A stretch of DNA of 64,000 nucleotides from Cymbidium sinense (lineage: Eukaryota > Streptophyta > Magnoliopsida > Asparagales > Orchidaceae). The stretch is taken from the NCBI GenBank assembly GCA_021442155.1, contig CM038221.1, positions 48,493,648 through 48,557,647 of the forward strand, in the 5' to 3' direction. The first letter of the stretch is position 1. Each line of letters starts with the position of its first letter. This document shows positions 15,001-24,780 of the stretch, piece by piece. The notes beneath the pieces were generated by a model that saw only the letters and a program-made list of their open reading frames with translations, was not told where the DNA came from and made no database searches. A program made the position numbers and the translations under genes.

Positions 15001-15558
15001 CTCCCATCTGCCAACTATCAAAATGCATATTTCAAAATCTAAAAAGGACTGCATAGTGAGCTGAAGAAAACAAGAGAAATAATTAATGCATGCATACCAT
15101 CCTGTCATCCATGAGGCAAAGGGTGCCCATTCTATCCCTGAGAGCCTTGCACTCCAGTAATAGAGCCCACCCGAGGTCGGATAAGATGAACAAATCTCCG
15201 CCATAGATAGCCCCACCATCATTGTAAACCCCCCAGCAACAAACCACCCATAAGTCATGGCAAGAGGACCACCATATCTAAGCCCGGTATTGTAAAGCGT
15301 TGTGATACCGGTGAGCACCGATATGATTGAGAATGAGAAGGCAAAATTGGATAAAACCCTGTAATCACCTAATCAAACACCCACCAAACAGAAAATAATG
15401 AACAACTAAAACGGAACGGGGCAAGGGAAAAGAGATCTTTACGAGAGGTCACGCTTAAGCTCCTGCTTGTAGCCGAGCTCATGAAGCCGGGCGTGGCCAG
15501 AATCCAATGAACCGTTGCCATGAGCACCTTGGAAGCTGCCTTCCTCCTTCCTCGCCAT
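1..15558 (-). CDS. BAT1: BAT1-like amino-acid/GABA permease gene (split, 3' end outside window)
   Basis: Plasma- or organelle-membrane amino-acid permease of the APC superfamily, closest by memory to plant BAT1/GABA-permease proteins, which move amino acids through about 12 membrane helices. Readable coding exons on the minus strand are 15558-15443, 15358-15098, 1945-1726, 1625-1447, 741-452 and 268-139; their reading phases join without a stop. Recognisable pieces in order are [80 protein letters not shown], then TEETK and the [11 protein letters not shown] loop. The start ATG at 15558 gives an N-terminus like the family's. Two splice points are irregular: the microexon expected between 15098 and 1945 (family FNIVGQ) is not clearly found, and the acceptor at 1626 reads TG rather than AG. 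The last helices and the stop codon lie beyond base 1. Family identity is sure; the exact subfamily and whether it is functional are not. Confidence 0.88.
139..1945 (-). CDS. BAT1: BAT1-like permease middle exons (four)
   Basis: Four exons. 1945-1726 starts [10 protein letters not shown] after acceptor GGCAG and ends AAWNVLG with donor GTATGC. 1625-1447 starts within VFVLMILIP and ends GYDASAHM, donor GTAAGC. 741-452 has acceptor TTCAG, starts [12 protein letters not shown] and ends SVTSNSR, donor GTAATG. 268-139 has acceptor GCAG, starts MAYAFSRDG and ends FCMALT, donor GTAATG. Exon lengths 220, 179, 290 and 130 keep one frame throughout with no internal stop. Codons match family positions closely, so these exons appear to be under constraint or only recently released from it. 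The intron between 1447 and 741 holds a MITE (921-1328). Confidence 0.88.
921..1328. mobile_element. hAT-type MITE in permease intron
   Basis: A 408-bp AT-rich non-coding insert whose ends are inverted repeats: left TAGAGTGTCAAAAAATTGG, right complementary to TAGGGTGTCAATTTGGG. This is the TAGGGRTGTCAA-type end common in plant hAT elements. It is flanked by 8 bp that differ at one base (CAATGCAT at 913-920, CAACGCAT at 1329-1336), the target-site length of hAT. The interior has many GGTCAA/TTGACC words, so it could fold back on itself. No transposase is encoded. Confidence 0.6.
2070..2088 (-). other. candidate microexon (FNIVGQ position) of the permease, incomplete
   Basis: Between exon 2 (phase TG|G) and the WAVTTS exon, homologues have six residues, FNIVGQ, so a 19-nt microexon is expected. 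On the minus strand, 2078-2070 reads GTTGGACAG (V-G-Q) directly followed by a GTAATA donor, 124 nt upstream of the next exon. The bases before it would translate K-I-F rather than F-N-I, and no AG acceptor lies at the needed place. It may be the decayed microexon or a chance match; the true microexon could lie elsewhere in the 13-kb intron. Confidence 0.25.
3476..3845. repeat. diverged ~155-bp tandem repeat, cluster 1
   Basis: About 2.5 monomers. Each begins near a CTCCGATNTGCG word (3485, 3627, 3797) and continues with TTGATCGTTAGATTATGC, CTCTGATCAATTTCRAT, GAACGCGATG and CGTCGATCGGA. The same monomer recurs in the same order and orientation at 10700-11085. The two clusters could be remains of one satellite-like array or the two ends of an old element; no clean element ends are seen. 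Confidence 0.65.
4748..4980. repeat. tandem duplication, period about 160 bp
   Basis: The words GTTGAGTGAGGAGAG, TCAACAACTCGG and CTTGTTGAGTTCGACCTTT occur in the same order at 4748-4820 and again at 4908-4980. The bases between the copies are less alike. A further related pair nearby shares AAATTGACTGATTT and GACTTGTCG at 4045 and 4253. Non-coding. Confidence 0.6.
6039..7010. repeat. old ~512-bp tandem duplication
   Basis: Unit 1 (6039-6550) and unit 2 (6551 to about 7010) share a series of matching words in order: TCGAG..TT..CCTCCA, TTTTCTT.CCTTTTT, GGACCTTTC, GATC..GTGTCAC, GATGCTCATCGTGCAG against the equivalent GATGATCACCATACGG, then TTATGGGT..GAA.ACTC and CTGGTTGTA. Divergence is high, with many indels. 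No open frame is shared, so I treat it as a non-coding fossil duplication, perhaps of a transposon interior. Confidence 0.45.
7270..10270. other. intron stretch without recognisable gene
   Basis: AT-rich sequence. Around 7620-7950 and 8750-8820 the base composition is more balanced and looks like decayed transposon interior, but I found no domain, terminal repeat or target duplication. Short open frames at 7956-8144 and 8203-8460 have no family resemblance. Confidence 0.5.
10275..10640 (-). pseudogene. class-3 lipase (PLIP-like) gene fragment, frameshifted
   Basis: The minus strand encodes [20 protein letters not shown]; after a one-base frameshift near 10380 it continues [20 protein letters not shown] and LQMLTK. 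In plant class-3 lipases of the PLIP (plastid lipase) type, a glycine-serine-containing strand followed by W-x-x-N-L and an H-R-G-IYE-AAKG motif precedes the GHSLGG nucleophile elbow; the elbow is not present here. The frame upstream ([19 protein letters not shown], about 10500-10620) also looks coding. No start, splice sites or catalytic motif remain, so this is a captured or left-over fragment, antisense to nothing and parallel to the permease. The family is recalled from memory and is moderately sure. Confidence 0.6.
10700..11085. repeat. diverged ~155-bp tandem repeat, cluster 2
   Basis: Monomers begin near CTCCGAT/CTCCGTTATGTG words at 10718, 10872 and 11036 and carry the same ordered words as cluster 1 at 3476-3845, for example ACATTGACAGCTCGATC, GTGCATCTCAGCTCCGATTT and TTACATCAAAAGTCC. 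Same orientation, about 7.2 kb apart. It follows directly on the lipase fragment. Confidence 0.65.
11100..14960. other. AT-rich intron stretch without recognisable gene
   Basis: No domain, RNA gene or terminal repeat was recognised. Open frames here (13155-13461, 13722-13916, 14141-14493) are short, low in complexity and match no family known to me. The sequence near 14965-15090 follows exon 2 directly and is ordinary intron. Confidence 0.5.
15098..15558 (-). CDS. BAT1: BAT1-like permease exons 1 and 2
   Basis: Exon 1 is 15558-15443 (116 nt, starts [10 protein letters not shown], ends in the serine codon of KRDLS with donor GTAAAG). Exon 2 is 15358-15098 (261 nt, acceptor ACAG, donor GTATGC), starting [10 protein letters not shown] and ending FASWMTGW, with the tryptophan codon split TG|G. 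Joined, they are open for 125 codons plus 2 nt and cover the cytosolic N-terminus and roughly the first two to three membrane helices, including the conserved [13 protein letters not shown] segment. Confidence 0.9.
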
Positions 15559-15870
15559 GTCGACTTCTTTAAGATAGAAAGAAAATTTGTCTGAACAGGA
15601 GAATAGTATTGAGAAAAGAAGAGTTCCTCTGCAAGGAGCTAGATCCGGGCAACGACAGCAATTCGAGTAACCAAAAAAAGACTTTTCTTGCTAGCGTAGA
15701 CGGCCAACGAGGGCGAGCAGGAAGCCCGAGAGACTTGGAACACGTTATAAATAGGCGTGAGCTATTGAAACAGGATCTGCGTCGTTCACACCTAAAGTTG
15801 ACCATGTACAGATCCGAATCCCGCCAAATGCGCTTTGTCACTCACCACTTTTCAAAAATATTTATCTAAT
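15559..15870 (-). promoter_or_regulatory. 5' region and likely core promoter of permease
   Basis: A TATAAATA word lies at 15746-15753, about 190 bp upstream of the permease ATG. Read on the minus strand it is TATTTATA, an acceptable but reversed TATA box, so it could serve either strand. Between it and the ATG the sequence has several pyrimidine-rich runs on the minus strand, as in plant leaders. The transcript start cannot be fixed from sequence alone. Confidence 0.4.
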
Positions 15871-16672
15871 ATTTTTTTATACTTAAAAAAATATCTTTTA
15901 TTTTTAAAAAATGAATAAAATAATATTTTTGATATAATATTAAAAATTAGAATATTATATATATAAAAATTAAAATTTAAATATTAGATACATAAAAATT
16001 ATATGATATGAATATAAATTCTCAAAAAATAAATAAAGGGAGAGAGGAGAGAGAGAGAGAGAGAGATCTAGGAGTGAATCACTGAAATTTTTAAGTCTTA
16101 CATCAGTCATGCGTGTCAAATTATTTATCTTATTGTGATTTATTATATTTTATACTTTTTTGTAAAATTGTTTAAATTTTCTAAAATATTATTTATATGT
16201 TCATAAAATTTTTGTGCTTAAAATCTTTATTGCTTTGTTATCAACTTATATTGTCACATTTTGGGTATGAAATAGTAACCATTATTTGCCAAAAGAATAT
16301 GATATTTATTTTACAATCCATTTTGATCTACTTATAGACTCAGTTGTTTGATTGTTAGATTAATGGTTATTCGAGCACTAAGTTGATTAAAATTTATGAT
16401 AGTACGTACCCTATTTTTTGTGATTCATGAGATATATAAGCACAGAGATTGAAATGCCTATAATCCAATAACATAAATGCAACTCTTTTTATTTTAATGG
16501 GTGAAAACTCTCTCGCATCGTAGATCATGGGATTGAAGGCTTATATATATATATATATATATATATTTATTTATTTATTTATTTATCTATTTAAAATTAA
16601 TTTTTCTCAAAACAAAAATAATGGCAAAATGGACTTGTTAATTCAAACAACTTTTGTTTGATGCAATGGCAT
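15871..16672. repeat. intergenic stretch with GA, TA and TTTA microsatellites
   Basis: Non-coding AT-rich DNA between the permease promoter and the copia element. It contains a GA run at about 16040-16066, a TA run at 16541-16566 and a TTTA run at about 16564-16586. No gene is seen. Confidence 0.8.
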
Positions 16673-17069
16673 AGTAAGAATTATGTAATTAATTCTTAAG
16701 TGTGGCCCACATTAATTATTATTTAATTTGCTATTCATTGGTCAAGAGAGAGTTTGATTGATCGTTTATGGATCATTTGATCAAACAAAGTGTCTCTTCA
16801 TAGAAAAATTATCGGTCCTCTTTCTACCTTTTAATATATAAGTGTCTCTCCATTAAGATTATTATATGAAGAACATTTAGGTGAAAGAAGAGAAACCCTA
16901 GTTTCACAAATCAAAAGAACTCTTAACAAATCAAGGTATGTATTTATTTATTAAGTGAAGTTTTGTGAAAATCATTTTTTTCAAGATCTTGGGTTTACGA
17001 GTTTATACAATTATGTTATTTGTATAATTAAGAAAGAAATGTTTAACGAATTGATTCAAATTTCTAACA
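16673..17069 (+). repeat. copia 5' LTR
   Basis: About 397 bp, starting AGTAAGAATTATG (the expected TG has become AG) and ending TTTCTAACA. Shared words with the 3' LTR include AAACAAAGTGTCTCTTCAT, GAAGAGAAACCCTAGTTT and ATTAAGAAAGAAATGTTTAA. Confidence 0.88.
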
Positions 17070-17071
17070 AG

Positions 17072-17084
17072 TGGTATCAGAGTC
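17072..17084 (+). other. copia primer-binding site
   Basis: TGGTATCAGAGTC two bases past the 5' LTR end matches the complement of the initiator methionine tRNA 3' end (TGGTATCAGAGC) used by plant copia elements, with one mismatch near its end. Confidence 0.85.
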
Positions 17085-18540
17085 AAGTTTAAGAACTTAT
17101 GATTTTCCATTAAAAATTGATTCATCTTTTGATTGCTGAAATTTAATTCCACATATTCTAGTAGCTCATTCTTGTCGTAATCCTTGATCAATGCTTTTCA
17201 AGTTAAGTACGTTCTTTTCACTATTTATTGTTTTCAATGTATTTAACGTAATCATTAAATTTCCTTGGCTTTATGTTTTACTTTAATGAAATCTTCTCAT
17301 TTTATTTGGAGAAATGTTTTAGTTCTAAAGCCATTTTTTGTTAACTGTACAAAAGAAAGTGAACCCATTAAGACATATATAAGTGAAATGATATCATATT
17401 AAATTTTGTTGCTCACAAAGGATGTTGCGACATATATTATGGATTAATATAAATCATCATATTTTGTTTATTTAACTTTTTGGATATATGTAGAATATAT
17501 CTTTAATGCTATAAATTTTATTTATTTCAGATTTTCTGTATACAAATAAATCTGAAAATTTTATTTATTTCAGATTTTCTTACATTAACATAATCTGTAA
17601 GAAATTGTATCTAGTCTCAATAATAATGTGTTAAATAGACTATATTTTGTATTTGGTCATCATATCTATACATGGTATCTGGTCATTATACATTCTAATT
17701 AATTGTTGTGAATTAATTACACTTAATGTTGTCGACTTATATATATATATCTAAATTTGTTGTTCTCTTTAATTAATGTTGGTCTCGACAATATTTTATT
17801 ACACTACTATAATTTCTAATGTTTATCTGTATATAAATAAATTTGAAAATTATGTTTTGATTTACACAAAGTATACATATAAACAAATTTGAATGTAATT
17901 TTCATTTATGCTGTCAAAAAAAATCAATATAATTATGTTAAGAAAATTGCATAACCATTAAATTTGGATTTGCTCATGTATGACACTATATGCATATTAG
18001 TGATTTTCTTTATGTATTTTATTCAATTGAAATAATTATTATTATCATTATTTAATTTGATATTTATAGCAAGCATAATTTGTTAATCACCAAAGTGGTC
18101 GAATTAGAAAGATTTTATAAATATCAAATTAAATTTATTTAATTTCTTATGAGCATGTGATGCTAATAATGAAATGACATAATGAACTTTTATAAATTTA
18201 TCATGAGTAATTAAAGTTCAATGATTATAAATTATTTAGGGATCGCTCAAAGGTTAATTAGTCGATTTGTAATCATGAACATAATTGTGGTTAATTAATA
18301 TACTTGACTAGATGTGTTTAGCATATCCAAAGATAGCAAACTTACTTAATTAAAGTATGTATAATTGCCAATTATGTGAAATTAATATTAAGCATTAATT
18401 ATTTTTATTATTTTATATTGTAGTATCACCCAAAGGAGAACTTCAATGTGCATTTTGTGATTATATGAATGTTATGAATCTATTTTTATGTGTCTGTGTT
18501 TATAACTCAAATATTAATATGTGAGCATTTAATATTTTGC

Positions 18541-19430
18541 AGCATCTACTTCTCTTACTCTTCATTTGCAACCTTCGCCTATTATAAAGTTTAATGGGCT
18601 TAATTTTAATGAATAGAGTGAACAAATTCAGTTCCATTTAGGTGTCTTGGGTCTTCATTTAACACTTCTTAATGATAAGCTCATTGTCATTATTGCTATT
18701 AGTAGCAATGAACAAAAGTCTTTCTATGATACTTGGGAAAGATCAAATAGACTTAGTTTAATGTTTATGCTAATGATCAGAATGAAATCATTAAGTCAAC
18801 AATTCCCAAAATTGATAATGCAAAGGAATTTATGAAGTTTATGAAAGATTTATCTTAGTCCAGGCTCACGACAAGTCTTTGGGACATTAATGGGTATGTT
18901 GACCACCATGATGTTTGATGGTTCACGTACTATACATGAGCACATCACTGAAATGACAAATATTGCAGCAAGATTAAACACCATGGGAATGAATGTGAGT
19001 GAAAGTTTTCTTGTACAATTTATTATTAATTCCTTGCCTCTTGAATATTGTTCATTCTAAATAAACTATAATACTATTAAAGATAAATAAAATGTGACTG
19101 AATTACAAAGTATGCTTATTCAAGAGGAAACAAGGCTTAAGAAATAAGGAATTCACTTAATCTCATAGGACAATCAAAAATTAAAAGAAAACTAATTAAG
19201 AGGAATGTTAAGGGCAATAAAGGACACTTGAAGGCTAATATGTCATCTGCTCAAATCCAAAAGAAGATACATAAATATGATATATGTCATTTCTGTCACA
19301 AGCATGAACACTATCAGAAAGATTTCGAAACGAAGCTTGGTTTGAAAAGAAAGGTAAGTGCTTTTGTATGTTTGAATCTAATTTGAAGTTCCTTATAAAA
19401 CTTAGTGGATTGATTCTTGTACCACACATA
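18541..19430 (+). pseudogene. copia gag (UBN2-type) relic
   Basis: Fragments in several frames read IIKFNGLNFNE, then a stop, SEQIQFHLGVLGLHL, DTWERSNRLSLMFM, and further on pieces equivalent to the LTSLP-YNTIKDK and TELQSMLIQEETRL segments of the UBN2 gag family. The zinc knuckle at 19279-19325 reads CHFCHKHEHYQKDF: the last cysteine of CX2CX4HX4C is phenylalanine. In-frame stops (for example at 18614, 18856 and 19057) make it non-functional. Confidence 0.8.
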
Positions 19431-20130
19431 TTTCAAATGTGATGCAGGGATTCCTTACGATCCAAACCATAAAGCTAAATGAAAAGTTTGTCTTCATGGG
19501 TAATCGAGTCAAAGCTCCAATTGAAGCCATTGGAACGTATCGCTTAATTTTAGATATTGTACATCATTTAAATCTTTTTCAAACTCTTTATGTTTCATCT
19601 GTTTCTATAAACTTAATTTTATTATCAAAACTCGATATAGCTGGATATTATTTTAACTTTGGAAATGAATGTTTCAGTTTATTTAAGCATAATTATTTTA
19701 TTGGCGATGACGTTGTCTGTGATTATATATATAAATTAAAGTTTGATAATTTATTTGCTGAAACTTTATTGACTTTGCATCATAATATTGAAATGAAACG
19801 TGATTTGGTTGATGAAAGATCAACTTATTTGTGGCATAAATGTTGTGGTCATATATCTAAAGAAAGAATACAAAGATTAGTAAAGAATAAAATTCTCTTT
19901 GATTTAGATTTTACTAATCCGGTATTTGTGTGGATTGTATTAAAGACAAATCTACAAAATATACAATTAAAAAAGCGGCCACAAGAAACACAAATTTTAG
20001 ATATTATACACACTGATGTTTGTGGACCTTTGATATTCCAACTTTTGGTAGAGAAGAGTATTTTATCACATTTATTGATGATCTCGATATGTCTATGTCT
20101 ATTTATTGCATGAAAAATCTCAATAAATAA
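19380..20130 (+). pseudogene. copia protease, GAG-pre-integrase and integrase start
   Basis: The longest open piece (19439-20113, 224 codons) contains the end of the aspartic protease (upstream DSC-TTHIS replaces the family's D-S-G/A site), the core TLYVSSVSINLILLSKLDIA, the GAG-pre-integrase zinc pair in YLWHKCCGHISKERI, and the integrase start LDIIHTDVCGP. The frame is lost after 20113, within the integrase core, and the rest of that core is only seen as short out-of-frame pieces to about 20800. Confidence 0.82.
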
Positions 20131-20549
20131 ATGCCTTGGAGACATTTATTAATGAGGTCGAGAGATAATTAGATAGAAAAGTGAAAATTATAAGATCGAT
20201 AGAGGTGATGAATATTATGGAAAGCATGATGAATCTGGATAATGTCCGGTCCATTTGCTAAATTTCTTAAAAGTATGGCATTTGTGCTCAATATAAAATG
20301 TGAGGAACACCACAATAAAATGGTGTTGAGAAATCGCATTTACTTTAATGGATATGGTTAGAAGTATGATAAGTTATTCTACTTTACCCTTTTATTGTGG
20401 ATGTATGCTTTAAAACTATTGTATATTTATTAAATAGGGTTCTCAAGCGGTTTCAAAACTCCTTTTGAATTGTGGCGGGAAGCTAGTTTAAAACACCTTC
20501 ATGTTTGGGATTGTCCAAAGATAATTAAGAATTTATAATCCACATGAAA

Positions 20550-20800
20550 AGAAATTGAATTCAATAACAATCAGTGGACATTTCATTGGTTATCCAGAAA
20601 AGTCTAAAGTGTATAGATTTTATTATCCTAATCATAGTATCAAAATTATTGAAACTGGAAATGCTAAGTTCATTGAAAATGGTGATATTAGTGGGAGTAC
20701 AGAACTACGGAATGTGAAAATTGAAGAAGCTAAAGTAAAAAAAATTTTATCAATTACTTCTTCTAAAGTTGTTGTTTTTATAATTATTGAATAATTTGTT
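20550..20800 (+). pseudogene. copia integrase C-terminal piece
   Basis: The open piece 20555-20794 contains SGHFIGYPEKSKVYRFYYPN, the usual segment after the copia integrase core (family form C.FVGYPE.SKGYRFY.P), followed by a weakly conserved linker toward reverse transcriptase. Confidence 0.75.
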
Positions 20801-21039
20801 AATTTACAAGAACAACAAATGAATGACTATACACCATATAATGAAGTTATCATCATGAACTTATAATTGATGAACCACAAGAAATAGCATTAAGACGTTC
20901 TCAAAGAGAAAAAAATCATTATTTTGGATGATTATCTTATTTATTTACAAGAGTTAGAATTTGATTTAGGAATTGATAATGATCCAGTTTCATTTATACA
21001 GGTCATTGAAATTATTAATTCTGAAAAGTGATTAGATGT

Positions 21040-21650
21040 TATGAAAGAAGAGTTAAAATCAATGAATGACAATAATGTTTAGGATCTCGTTAAATTGCGT
21101 GAAAGTTCTAAAAAAGTTGGGTGTAAATGGGTCTTTAAGATCAAACGTGACTCTAATGGCAATATAGAACGATATAAAGCCAGACTTATTGCCAAAGGTT
21201 TTACTCAAAAATATGATATTGACTATAAAGAGACTTTTTCTCCTGTTTCCAAAAAGGACTCATTAAGAATTATGGTATTAATAGTTCATTATGATTTTAC
21301 ATTAAGTGGATGTGAAAACGTCTTTTTAAATAGAAATTTAGAGAAAGAAGTTTATATGAATCAACTTAAAGATTTTTCAATTAAAGGAAAATAACATATG
21401 GTGTGTCAACTTAAGAAATCAATATATGGACTTAAACAAGCTTCTCGACAATGGTATCTTAAGTTTAACGATATTATTACTACCTTTGGATTTAAAGAAA
21501 ATATTATTGATCGATGTATATATCCAAAGGTCAACGAGAGTAAGTTTATATGTTTGATTTTATATGTTGATGATATCTTGCTTGCAACTAATGATCTTGG
21601 ATTATTGTATGAGACCAAGAAATTTCTCTAAAAAAACTTTGAAATGAAAG
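21040..21650 (+). pseudogene. copia reverse transcriptase relic
   Basis: Two open pieces. 21095-21394 has VGCKWVFKIKRDSNGNIERY and KARLIAKGFTQ, the RVT_2 start. 21398-21631 has KSIYGLKQASRQWY and the active-site motif LILYVDDILLA. They are separated by a stop at 21391. The codon before VGCKWVF is preceded by other stops. The catalytic YVDD is intact but the gene is not. Confidence 0.88.
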
Positions 21651-22480
21651 ATATGGGTGAGGCCTATGTGATAGGAATTGGTGATAGATCATAAGAATTA
21701 TTAGGATTATCTCGAAAGCATATATAAAGGTTTAGAGAGATTTCAAATGGAAAAATATTCGCAAGTATTGTTTTAATTGAAAAAAAATTCAGTCTTATGC
21801 AATGCCCAAAATATGAATTGGAACATAAGCAAATGGAACAAATTCTTTATGCATCTATTGTTGGAAGTCTGATGTATGCTTACAGGACGAGATATTAATT
21901 TTGTTGTGGGAATATTGGGTTGATATCAAAGTAATCCATGAATTAATTATTGATACGCAAAGAAAGTTTTGCGATATTTGTAAGGAATGAAAGAACATAT
22001 GCTCACTTGTAGGAGATCTGATCATCTTGATGTGATTAGATATTCAGATTTAGATTTTGTTGGATGTGTGGATACTAGAAAATTCACATTTGGCTATTTG
22101 TTCCTATGGAGGAGATATCTCATGAAGAAGTGAGAAGCAGTTCCGCATCCACTATGGAAGCTGAATTTGTGACATGTTTTGAAGCCACAATTCATGGGTT
22201 ATGATTGCGAATTTCATTTAGGACTTAGAGTTGTCAGATTGTCGCCGTTGAAAATTTATTGTAATAATGTCGCAGCAGTTTTCTTTTCTAAGAACGACAA
22301 GTATTCAAAGTGTGTTAAACATATGGAATTGAAATACTTTACCGTTAAAGAAGAAGTTTAGAAACAGAGAGTATTATTTGAGCACATTAGCACTAAAGGA
22401 TTGCAGCCTAAACTATTTAATGAACATGTTGAAAAGATGGGCATTATTGAAAAATATTATTTAATTTATTATGTTCTTTA
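21650..22480 (+). pseudogene. copia RNase H relic
   Basis: Broken pieces equivalent to the end of RT and to RNase H: NFEMKDMGEAYVIGI-like before 21690, a PYASIVGSLMYA-like piece near 21850, and a final CNNVAAVFFSKNDKYSKCVK and HMELKYFTVKEEV piece (22260-22361) that matches the end of copia RNase H. Multiple stops and frame changes. Confidence 0.75.
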
Positions 22481-22854
22481 TGTATTTGACTCTCTGAGCT
22501 CTTTATTGAATTATTTCGACATATTATCGATCTTGTTTCATTATATTTGAATGCATATACATGAAAGAATTATATAAATGTTAACAAGATTTGTCTTTTA
22601 TAAAGACATTAATTATGGATCATTATCTCATTATATATATCATATTAAGTGTAAAATTAATATTATGATATATGAAAGGAAATATGTCGAACTAATATTG
22701 TATAACCGTCATGATCCCTATTAATTTTTACTTAATAATGAATTTTGATTTGATCAAATTAAGAAAATTATTTGACATGTCAGGCGCATTATATTTATGT
22801 ATATAATTATTAAATCTTTAAATTGAATAATATTATATATTCCAAGTGGGACAA

Positions 22855-23246
22855 TGTAAGATTATATAATTAATTATTAAGTGTGGCCCATTAATTATTA
22901 ATTTATTATTTAATAATTAATTATATACTTAATTATCATTGGCCAAGAGAAAGTTTAATCGATCGTTTATGCTGACAAACAAAGTGTCTCTTCATGTAGA
23001 AACTACCGATCCTCTTCCTACCCTTTAATGTGTAAGTCTCCATTAAGATTATTACATGAATATTTGGGTGAGGAAGAGAAACCCTAGTTTTACAAATCAA
23101 AAGAACCATGATAAATATGTGATTTATTTATTAGAAGTTTTGTGAATATTAGTTTGTTTAAGATCTTGGATTTATGAGTTTATACAATTATATTGTTTGT
23201 ATGATTAAGAAAGAAATGTTTAATGAATCGATTCAAATTTCTAACA
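22855..23246 (+). repeat. copia 3' LTR
   Basis: About 392 bp, starting TGTAAGATTATATAATT and ending ATTTCTAACA, preceded by a purine-rich CCAAGTGGGACA (22842-22853). Compared with the 5' LTR it has several short indels. Confidence 0.88.
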
Positions 23247-24193
23247 ATATTAACATACTTGGAAGGAAAAAAATTAGCTTGTGAAATTAAATCAGAATTT
23301 TTTTTATAACTTGATCTAAAATTTATTGGGTTTCCATTTAAGATAAGTATAATAATAGAGAAATTAATATTGCACTAATCTAAATATAAAATTCAATTAT
23401 TTTTAAATCATTCCTCATTTAAATTACACAAAGATTTTCTAGCTAAAGTGTTGGATTCGGCTACTCGATGTCTAGAAGAGCATCTAAGAGTATCTTTTTC
23501 TACCTCATAGTTGCTCATTTCTTTACATAATAATTTTTAAGGGAAACGAAATATTATAAGATTAAGTGAACTTAATTTTAAAATCAAGAATTATTTATAA
23601 TTTTAAATAAGTGAAACTATACAAAGTTATTAAAATATATCATCCTTCAAATAATATTATGTTTTCATTTTTTTTTCATGTTTTCATTTTCAAATGATTA
23701 AGTCGAACTATCTTATTTATATTTGACTAATCATAAAAAATATGATATTGTTACTTCTAATAACAACAATTTTATATGAAAAGAATTTAAGTTAGATAAT
23801 CTAATTAAAATTTAGTAATGATATATTTAAAAGTAAATGTTTAATTTAGGTCAAATAAATTGTAATAAGTGAGTTATCAAAGATAATTTATATTACATTT
23901 GTTTGAAATTTAACACAATTATTTTGAGATACATTTTTCTTTTTCATTTTGTGCCCTTTGTATTAAAAAAATCAGAATACCTAAAAACAATCACTATCGA
24001 GCTTTTAATGAATTGTATGGTCTAAGTAAGATTTGGATCTGCTTTAATGATTACAAAAATGAGTATAAAATAAAATAAATGCAAAATTATTAAAAAATAA
24101 TTGTTTTATTTGGATGAAGAAAAAAAAATGCAAAATTATTAAATATATTTAAAATTTAAGAGATTTTAGCCAAATTTCAAATACACTGCAGAG
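23247..24193. other. AT-rich intergenic DNA, nothing recognised
   Basis: No coding frame, terminal repeat or RNA gene is seen between the copia 3' LTR and the hAT-type MITE. Confidence 0.6.
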
Positions 24194-24350
24194 TAAGGTT
24201 GTCAAAAAAGCTCGTTATTCACGAACAACGTTCATTAAATTATTCGTTTGTTAAAAAGCTTTATAACAAATATTTCATTTCGATTTATAAAAGAGTGAAT
24301 GAACAACCTTTGTTCGAGATCACTGATTTATTTCAAAATAAAAAATTATA

Positions 24351-24424
<74 letters not shown>

Positions 24425-24450
24425 TATTATTATTATTATTATTATAATTA

Positions 24451-24512
<62 letters not shown>

Positions 24513-24780
24513 ATAAATAAACACATATTTATCATAATTGCAAAGCATAAATTTATGTTAAAAGTTTTTGTGAATAATCATCTCTCTAACAGATTTTTGA
24601 GATTCTTATATTTCAAACACGAGCCGAACATGAACAAAGCATTTTTCAAACAAGCCGAACACAAATAGTAAAATTTCGAGCTATTTTGAACATGAGTCAA
24701 ACACGAACAAAGTAATTTTCAAATGAACCGAATATGAACAAGGGTCCGACTCGCTCAAGTTTGGCTTGTTCACACCCCTA
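24194..24780. mobile_element. hAT-type MITE with perfect 8-bp target duplication
   Basis: A 587-bp insert with ends TAAGGTTGTCAAAAAAGCTC and the complement of TAGGGGTGTGAACAAGCC, flanked by CTGCAGAG at 24186-24193 and 24781-24788. Eight-base duplications and TAGGG-type ends are hAT traits. The interior repeats CGAACA/TGTTCG words on both strands and carries an ATT microsatellite (24349-24513). It encodes no transposase, so it is non-autonomous. Confidence 0.8.
24349..24513 (+). repeat. (ATT)n microsatellite
   Basis: About 165 bp of nearly pure ATT with a few TATA or TTG interruptions, inside the MITE. The poly-Ile and poly-Tyr open frames it creates are not genes. Confidence 0.97.

Larger units (their letters stand above)
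1946..15097 (-). other. 13-kb permease intron region, repeat-filled
   Basis: The sequence between the second exon and the WAVTTS exon. 2130-3240 is AT-rich with no feature I recognise. 3290-3430 is rich in GAGCTCGA/TCGAGC words like those seen in plant hAT-type MITEs, but I could not set ends. 3476-3845 and 10700-11085 hold a ~155-bp tandem repeat. 4045-7260 is mid-GC, non-coding, with old internal duplications. 7300-10270 shows no gene. 10275-10640 is a lipase gene fragment. 11100-14960 is AT-rich without a recognisable gene. Short open frames in this stretch have no family resemblance and poor codon structure. Confidence 0.7.
16673..23246 (+). mobile_element. degenerate Ty1/copia LTR retrotransposon
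   Basis: A 6.57-kb element with two LTRs (16673-17069 and 22855-23246) that match along their length, a methionine-tRNA-type primer-binding site just inside the 5' LTR, and a polypurine-like CCAAGTGGGACA before the 3' LTR. The interior runs gag, protease, integrase, reverse transcriptase, RNase H: the copia order, because integrase precedes reverse transcriptase. Many stops and frameshifts break it, and the LTRs differ by several indels, so it is an old insertion. I see no matching 5-bp target duplication (GGCAT before, ATATT after). It lies between the permease promoter and intergenic DNA. Confidence 0.92.

Noticed and set aside
15609..15869. 86-codon plus frame and overlapping minus frame upstream of the permease
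   Set aside because: Lie in the permease leader/promoter; no family and no coding texture.
17517..17610. Short duplicated TTTATTTATTTCAGATTTTC words
   Set aside because: Local slippage in AT-rich copia leader; too short to mean more.
24199..24520. Open frames of poly-isoleucine/tyrosine/leucine
   Set aside because: Direct translation of the ATT microsatellite; no gene.
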